Of a DNA stretch of 11,344 bases, positions 7,746 to 11,344 are shown in pieces. The stretch covers positions 1 through 11,344 of the forward strand of contig JAPUHZ010000151.1 of NCBI GenBank assembly GCA_027297485.1, written 5' to 3'. Positions within the stretch are counted from its first letter, which is position 1, and each line of letters begins with the position of its first letter. The notes beneath the pieces were generated by a model that saw nothing but the letters and a program-made list of their open reading frames with translations, had not been told where the DNA came from and searched no databases. The position numbers and the translations under genes are program-made. The stretch is from Deltaproteobacteria bacterium (GTDB lineage: Bacteria > Desulfobacterota_B > Binatia > UBA9968).

Positions 7746-8306
7746 ATGAAACTCTACTCCTGCCACACCTGACCTTACGCCCATAGGACTAGGATTGTCC
7801 TAGCGGAAAAAAAGATCCCGTATGAGCTGATCGAGGTTGATCTCAAGAACAAACCCGAGGAGCTCCTCAGACTAAACCCGTATGGGAAAGTGCCAGTCCT
7901 CGTTGACGGAGATGCAGTCATTTACGAATCTGCTATCATTAACGAATATCTGGACGAGAAATACCCCCAGGTCTCTCTCATGCCTAAAGAGCTGGCTCAA
8001 AGGGCCCGGGCGAGAATCTGGATTGACTTCTGTAATACGCGACTCCATGGGGCAGGCCATGGGGTCTTACGGGGGAAGGAACCAGAAAAGGCAAAAGAGA
8101 AACTCCGAGAGCTTTTTTCGACACTGGACCGGGAGATGACCGGCCGGGATCATATCGCCGGAGACTACTCCTTGGCTGACATCACCTTCATCCCCTTCTT
8201 TGTCCGGCGGCAGCGTTACGGCGTTGCCATAGATGACACCCTGCCACACTTAAAAGGATGGATGGACTGCCTCCTTAACCGACCTGCCGTAAGCTCCACT
8301 TTGTAA
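7746..8306 (+). CDS. Glutathione S-transferase-like protein with in-frame UGA, probable selenoprotein (Cys-x-x-Sec)
   Basis: From the ATG at 7746, behind a strong ribosome binding site, the frame reads MKLYSCHT, TGA (7770-7772), PYAHRTRIVLAEKKIPYELI and on to TAA at 8306: 186 residues counting the UGA. The N-terminal thioredoxin fold has the GST G-site marks LNPYGKVPVLV (cis-Pro50) and IYESAIINEYL (Glu61-Ser62); the all-helical C-domain includes AGDYSLADITFIPFF. The organisation resembles omega/SspA/DHAR-like GSTs. UGA falls at residue 9, where such proteins carry the catalytic Cys before Pro-Tyr/Phe-Ala, and Cys6 makes a C-x-x-U redox pair. A SECIS-like hairpin follows at 7784-7802. Insertion of selenocysteine is an inference; alternatives are a nonsense mutation or sequence error from TGT, TGC, TGG or TCA. 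The expected role is glutathione-dependent thiol reduction or transfer in the cytoplasm; the substrate is unknown. A GTG at 7890 (Val49) gives only the rear portion. Confidence 0.82.
7784..7802 (+). promoter_or_regulatory. Predicted bacterial SECIS element (selenocysteine insertion hairpin)
   Basis: TAGGACTAGGATTGTCCTA forms a perfect 6-bp stem (TAGGAC with GTCCTA) around the 7-base loop TAGGATT. The stem begins 11 bases after the UGA and the loop GG (7792-7793) lies 20-21 bases after it. Bacterial SECIS elements are short hairpins inside the coding region just after the UGA, with a G near the start of the apical loop, recognised by SelB. If A7791 pairs with T7795, the loop becomes GGA above a T-T mismatch, so a G is first. 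The lower part may extend weakly by CC/GG across mismatches. The hairpin is translated as part of HRTRIVLA, so it must satisfy both constraints. Confidence 0.7.
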
Positions 8307-8325
8307 CACCTTAGAGTCAATTTTT

Positions 8326-8937
8326 ATGGCTTCTATGGAACAGCTATCGAGAAAAGAGAAACGCAAGGCCGAGCGGCAAGGGAGAAAAGGGCAGAGCCAG
8401 AAAGAGAGGGAAAAACATAAAAGGGCCTCTCGGCTTCAGAAACTACTTTCTTATCTTGTCGCGCTCTCGCTCTTGGTGGGGGTAGGCTATTGGGGTTACG
8501 TCTACTGGGCGAACAGGCCCCAAGTGGAGTTCGTGCCCAGCATGGGGAACCGCCACATCTCTTCAAGTGAGGTAGGGCTCACCATTTATACCAGCGACCC
8601 GCCTACTTCAGGTCCCCATCTCCCTTCCAGAGCCCCTTGGGGAATCCGCCCAGATCCAATTTCCAAGGAACTTCAGGTCCACAACTTAGAGGATGGCGGA
8701 GTTTTGGTTCAATACAAATGTCCTCAGCCAAGTCAGGAATGCAGGACGTTGATAGAAAAGCTGGCCCAAATTGTTAGGCGATATGACCATGCGATTCTGG
8801 CCCCTTACCCGGTAATGAGTCACAAAATTGCTCTCACCGCCTGGTCGCGTATCGATAAGCTTAATGATTTTGATGAGAAAAGAATCGTGAAGTTCATCGA
8901 AGCCTACATCCACATCGATCACCACGCGCGAAGATAA
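8326..8937 (+). CDS. Membrane-anchored DUF3105 domain protein
   Basis: A 203-residue protein of unknown function. The first 37 residues are very basic (KEKRKAERQGRKG, KEREKHKRASR) and cytoplasmic by the positive-inside rule. One membrane helix follows at about 38-61 (LLSYLVALSLLVGVGYWGYVYW). The outer domain carries the DUF3105 marks YTSDPPTSGPH (88-98), APWGI (103-107) and VHNLEDGGVLVQY (118-130), then two cysteines (132, 139) and a His-rich tail (HIDHH). From memory the family consensus has His in NLEHGG; here it is Asp123, which is unusual. The family often sits near redox or copper-related genes, but no activity is established. It starts 19 bases after the GST-like gene and probably shares its transcript. 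The ATG at 8335 is an alternative start; the ribosome binding site is weak for both. Confidence 0.85.
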   Translation: MASMEQLSRKEKRKAERQGRKGQSQKEREKHKRASRLQKLLSYLVALSLLVGVGYWGYVYWANRPQVEFVPSMGNRHISSSEVGLTIYTSDPPTSGPHLPSRAPWGIRPDPISKELQVHNLEDGGVLVQYKCPQPSQECRTLIEKLAQIVRRYDHAILAPYPVMSHKIALTAWSRIDKLNDFDEKRIVKFIEAYIHIDHHARR

Positions 8938-9024
8938 CTTTCTCTAACTGAACAAACAGGGTCTAACAAACGGCTCTGCCTGCCTCGAACTATCAACAAA
9001 AGGCTCAACCCGTTTTCATTACTT

Positions 9025-9456
9025 TCATGGAAAGAAGAGACCCTTCTCCTCTTCCGTCGGTAATCGGCAAGAATCCCTGCGGCCGAACCAACGGTACCGA
9101 TTGCTGGCGATCCAACGGTAGGCCTGATTCCGAATCAAACGTGGCACGAGCCGCCCCAGGCTCAGCAACCACCAGGGGCCACCAAGTCGGCGATAGACCT
9201 CCAACGATGCATCCGATTGCTCGTGAATGCCCCTCTCGTCTAGGTAGATCAGCGACCATTCCCGTGGATCCTCCGTTAGAGGAGGTAGCAACTCACGCGC
9301 AGTTTCCCCCTGCAGCGGTGCGAAGCGAAAGATACTATCCTTATCCGCTCGCATGACCACATCAACGAACCGATTGCACATTCCACATACACCGTCGAAG
9401 AAGATGATAGGGTGCTCAATCACCGGTGTCGCATTGTTTCTTTTTGGAAAAGTCAT
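9025..9456 (-). CDS. DCC-family (DUF393) thiol-disulfide oxidoreductase-like protein
   Basis: A 143-residue soluble protein of the DCC family, named for the conserved N-terminal DxxCxxC: here FFDGVCGMCNRF with Cys24 and Cys27. Further family marks are FRFAPLQGETARELL (43-57), a DASLEVYRRLGG helix region (82-93), and the C-terminal YRWFGRRDSCRLP with Cys130. The family has a thioredoxin-like layout and is presumed to act in thiol-disulfide exchange, without a well-defined substrate. The ATG at 9454-9456 is chosen because the 37 residues possible upstream, from 9567, are Arg-rich and unlike the family, whose domain normally begins within about 15 residues of the start. The only plausible ribosome binding feature is a G-run directly before the ATG. 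It converges with the DUF3105 gene, 87 bases apart, with no clear terminator hairpin between. Confidence 0.88.
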   Translation of the reverse strand: MTFPKRNNATPVIEHPIIFFDGVCGMCNRFVDVVMRADKDSIFRFAPLQGETARELLPPLTEDPREWSLIYLDERGIHEQSDASLEVYRRLGGPWWLLSLGRLVPRLIRNQAYRWIASNRYRWFGRRDSCRLPTEEEKGLFFP

Positions 9457-9682
9457 CCCCCGAATCTTCGTCCACTTCCTCGCGGACCCTAACCTCCGTC
9501 TTGAGAGGGCGAGGGGTGTCCTACGTCCCCCACGTGCCACTCGAGGGAAGGGTGTGTCTCTTGACACAGCAGGCTGCTAAAACCTGCCAACTAGGAGGCG
9601 TTGACTATCGCTAGATATAAACTGTCCGGCATCCGACATACAAAAACCACGCTAAGCAGTGAAACGGGTAAAGCCATATCAA
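9457..9682. other. Intergenic stretch between clpB and the DCC gene, no recognised feature
   Basis: This is the largest gap in the window. Open frames here are short and show no family resemblance. GCAGG at 9569-9573 can pair with CCTGC at 9583-9587, but there is no following T-run, so I do not call a terminator. A weak minus-strand promoter-like pair (TTGTAT and TATATC, 18 bases apart, about 9643-9614) could serve the DCC gene; the matches are poor (3/6 and 4/6). Confidence 0.4.
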
Positions 9683-11344
9683 CTAAGCGGCCTCGGCTAC
9701 CGGATGAACGTCAAAAGTAATACCTCTTGTCCCGTAATCGACCAGGACCCGCGAGTGTTCAATGATTTCCCCAGCCAAGATCTTCCGCCCTAGGGCCGTG
9801 TCAATGTCTTTTTGGAGCAGACGCTTAACCGGCCGAGCCCCATATGTGGGATCGTAGCCGTTCTCTCCAAAGTAATCCTTGGCCTGCTCTGTGAGTTCCA
9901 GGGTGATGTGCCGCTCGGTCAGGCGCGCGCGCATGTGCTCAATTTGGATTTCCACGATCTTCTTGAGATGCTCACGTGTCAGGCTGTGGAAGACAACAAT
10001 CTCGTCCACCCGGTTTAAGAACTCGGGCCGGAACTCCCGCCGTAACACTTCCAGCACCTCGCGTTTCATCCCCTCATAAACTTCAGGATCATCCCCGCCA
10101 CGGTAGCCCAGGATGAGATGGCTGCCGACATTGGAGGTCATAATTATCACCGTGTTCTTGAAGTCCACCGTTCGACCGTGTCCATCGGTGAGCCTGCCGT
10201 CATCCAGAATTTGCAAAAGCACATTGAAGACGTCGGCATGCGCCTTCTCGACCTCATCAAACAGAATGACGGAGTACGGCCGTCGGCGAACCGCCTCGGT
10301 GAGCTGCCCCCCTTCCTCATAACCCACATACCCTGGAGGAGCACCGATGAGCCGAGCCACCGTGTGCCTCTCCATATACTCCGACATATCCAGGCGCACC
10401 ATATTACTCTCATCGTCAAATAGAGAAGCGGCTAAAGCCCGTGCAAGCTCCGTTTTGCCCACTCCGGTTGGCCCCAAAAATAAGAAAGACCCAACCGGCC
10501 GGTTAGGATCTTTAAGCCCTGAGCGGGCGCGAATCACCGAGTCGGCCACTGCCTGCACTGCTTCTTCCTGGCCCACCACGCGCTTGTGCAGATGATCGCC
10601 CAAGTGTAAGAGTTTCTCTCTCTCCCCTTCCATAAGCTTGGCTACCGGAACGCCAGTCCAGCGGGATACCACTTCTGCTATATCGTCCTCATCTACCTCC
10701 TCCTTCAAAAGACTCACACCTTCCTCTTCTTTGAGGCGCTGTCCCTCCTTTGCCAGCTCCTGTTCCAACTGCACCAGCTTGCCGTATTTGAGCTCTGCCA
10801 ACCGGTTCAGATCATACTCCCGCTCGGCCTCCTCCATAGCCCTCTTGGTCTCTTCGATCTGCCCTTTGAGATCACGGAGACGGCAGATGGCATCTTTCTC
10901 AATCTCCCAGCGCGCCCTGAGCCTATTTGCTTCCTCCTTCAGCTCGCCCAGCTCTCTCACCAACTTTGAAAGCCGCTCCCGCGAGGACGTATCAGTCTCT
11001 TTGCGTAACGCCTCCCGTTCAATCTCCAGTTGCATGACCTCGCGTGACGCCTGATCCAGCTCCGCCGGCATAGAATCAATTTCAGTGCGCAACTTGGCCG
11101 CTGCTTCGTCGACCAGATCAATGGCCTTATCGGGGAGAAAACGATCGCTGATATATCGATTAGAAAGTACGGCGGCAGTCACTAGCGCTGCATCCTTAAT
11201 CCTCACCCCGTGGTGAACCTCGTAACGCTCCTTGAGCCCGCGCAGCACCGCGATCGTTTCCGCCACGCTCGGTTCGCGAACGGTGACGACCTGGAACCTT
11301 CGTTCCAACGCGGCGTCTTTTTCAATATGCTTTCGGTGTTCGGC
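9683..11344 (-). CDS. clpB: ClpB disaggregase, C-terminal two thirds, runs off the right edge
   Basis: This AAA+ chaperone threads aggregated proteins through a hexameric ring, working with DnaK. The visible 553 residues begin in the end of the first ATPase domain ([12 protein letters not shown], with the Arg-finger region) and include [19 protein letters not shown]. The long coiled-coil M domain follows (about 90-210), which separates ClpB from ClpA and ClpC. The second ATPase domain has Walker A GPTGVGKT (about 291-298, bases 10451-10474), pore loop GYVGYEEGG, Walker [12 protein letters not shown] and [12 protein letters not shown] with its Arg finger. The C-terminal domain has [19 protein letters not shown]. 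All key residues are present and no frameshift is seen. The frame stays open to the window edge, so an internal TTG at 11308 is not the start. A heat-shock promoter, if any, lies outside. Confidence 0.96.
   Translation of the reverse strand, partial: AEHRKHIEKDAALERRFQVVTVREPSVAETIAVLRGLKERYEVHHGVRIKDAALVTAAVLSNRYISDRFLPDKAIDLVDEAAAKLRTEIDSMPAELDQASREVMQLEIEREALRKETDTSSRERLSKLVRELGELKEEANRLRARWEIEKDAICRLRDLKGQIEETKRAMEEAEREYDLNRLAELKYGKLVQLEQELAKEGQRLKEEEGVSLLKEEVDEDDIAEVVSRWTGVPVAKLMEGEREKLLHLGDHLHKRVVGQEEAVQAVADSVIRARSGLKDPNRPVGSFLFLGPTGVGKTELARALAASLFDDESNMVRLDMSEYMERHTVARLIGAPPGYVGYEEGGQLTEAVRRRPYSVILFDEVEKAHADVFNVLLQILDDGRLTDGHGRTVDFKNTVIIMTSNVGSHLILGYRGGDDPEVYEGMKREVLEVLRREFRPEFLNRVDEIVVFHSLTREHLKKIVEIQIEHMRARLTERHITLELTEQAKDYFGENGYDPTYGARPVKRLLQKDIDTALGRKILAGEIIEHSRVLVDYGTRGITFDVHPVAEAA

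Noticed and set aside
7770..7772. UGA read as tryptophan or glycine through an altered genetic code
   Set aside because: UGA terminates the solute-binding protein, the transglycosylase and the DCC protein at normal family ends, and tryptophans in all genes are encoded by TGG as usual.
7890..8306. A 138-residue GST C-terminal fragment starting at the GTG at 7890 as the real gene
   Set aside because: It has no ribosome binding site, starts inside the conserved KVPVLV segment and loses half the thioredoxin fold, while good coding sequence continues upstream to an ATG with a strong Shine-Dalgarno.
8938..9024. Bidirectional terminator between the convergent DUF3105 and DCC genes
   Set aside because: No GC-rich stem followed by a T-run could be found; the CTTTC/GAAAG pairing at 9022-9034 is short and lies in coding sequence.
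9457..9567. N-terminal extension of the DCC protein to an upstream ATG at 9567
   Set aside because: The extra 37 residues are Arg-rich, low in complexity and unlike the family, whose domain normally starts close to the N-terminus; the ATG at 9456 fits.
10638..11054. A 138-residue plus-strand open frame opposite clpB
   Set aside because: Ser/Arg-rich antisense shadow of the highly charged ClpB coiled coil, with no family resemblance.

Overview
The window is ordinary, tightly packed bacterial chromosome of roughly 50-55% GC (estimated by eye), with one unusual gene. The order siroheme synthase N-domain, CcsA/HemX-type membrane protein, hemA, hemC recalls heme/siroheme operons of Desulfobacterota, Nitrospirota, NC10 and similar Gram-negative lineages. 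A lipoprotein solute-binding protein and an exported LysM lytic transglycosylase also fit a Gram-negative cell. I cannot place the organism more precisely.

Layout. (1) Positions 1-4353, minus strand: a probable operon read right to left, with an MltD-like lytic transglycosylase, precorrin-2 dehydrogenase (carrying an apparent one-base frameshift), a CcsA/HemX-like heme-handling membrane protein, glutamyl-tRNA reductase (hemA) and the start of hydroxymethylbilane synthase (hemC, running off the left edge). A good sigma70-type promoter lies upstream and overlaps the start of the divergent gene. A small AT-rich repeat cluster separates hemA from hemC. (2) Positions 4402-7704, plus strand: a Dpp/Opp-type ABC importer made of a solute-binding lipoprotein and two permeases, with overlapping genes but no ATPase subunits. 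(3) Positions 7746-8937, plus strand: a glutathione S-transferase-like gene interrupted by an in-frame TGA at the redox-active position, followed by a membrane-anchored DUF3105 protein. (4) Positions 9025-11344, minus strand: a DCC-family (DUF393) thiol-disulfide oxidoreductase-like protein, then the C-terminal two thirds of ClpB, running off the right edge.

The main result is the gene at 7746-8306. The GST reading frame is open and conserved on both sides of a TGA at 7770-7772. Read as selenocysteine, this TGA gives a Cys-x-x-Sec motif followed by Pro-Tyr-Ala, exactly where omega-class/glutaredoxin-like GSTs carry the catalytic Cys. A perfect 6-bp hairpin with a GG-containing loop starts 11 nt after the TGA, in the position of a bacterial SECIS element. 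TGA is an ordinary stop for at least three other genes here (solute-binding protein, transglycosylase, DCC protein), so general reassignment of UGA is unlikely. I interpret it as a selenoprotein GST. Conventional gene calling would start it at the GTG at 7890 and lose the catalytic half of the thioredoxin fold.

No intergenic stretch exceeds 300 bases. The longest, 9457-9682, holds no gene, RNA or convincing terminator that I can see. I found no tRNA, rRNA, CRISPR array, insertion sequence or convincing rho-independent terminator.
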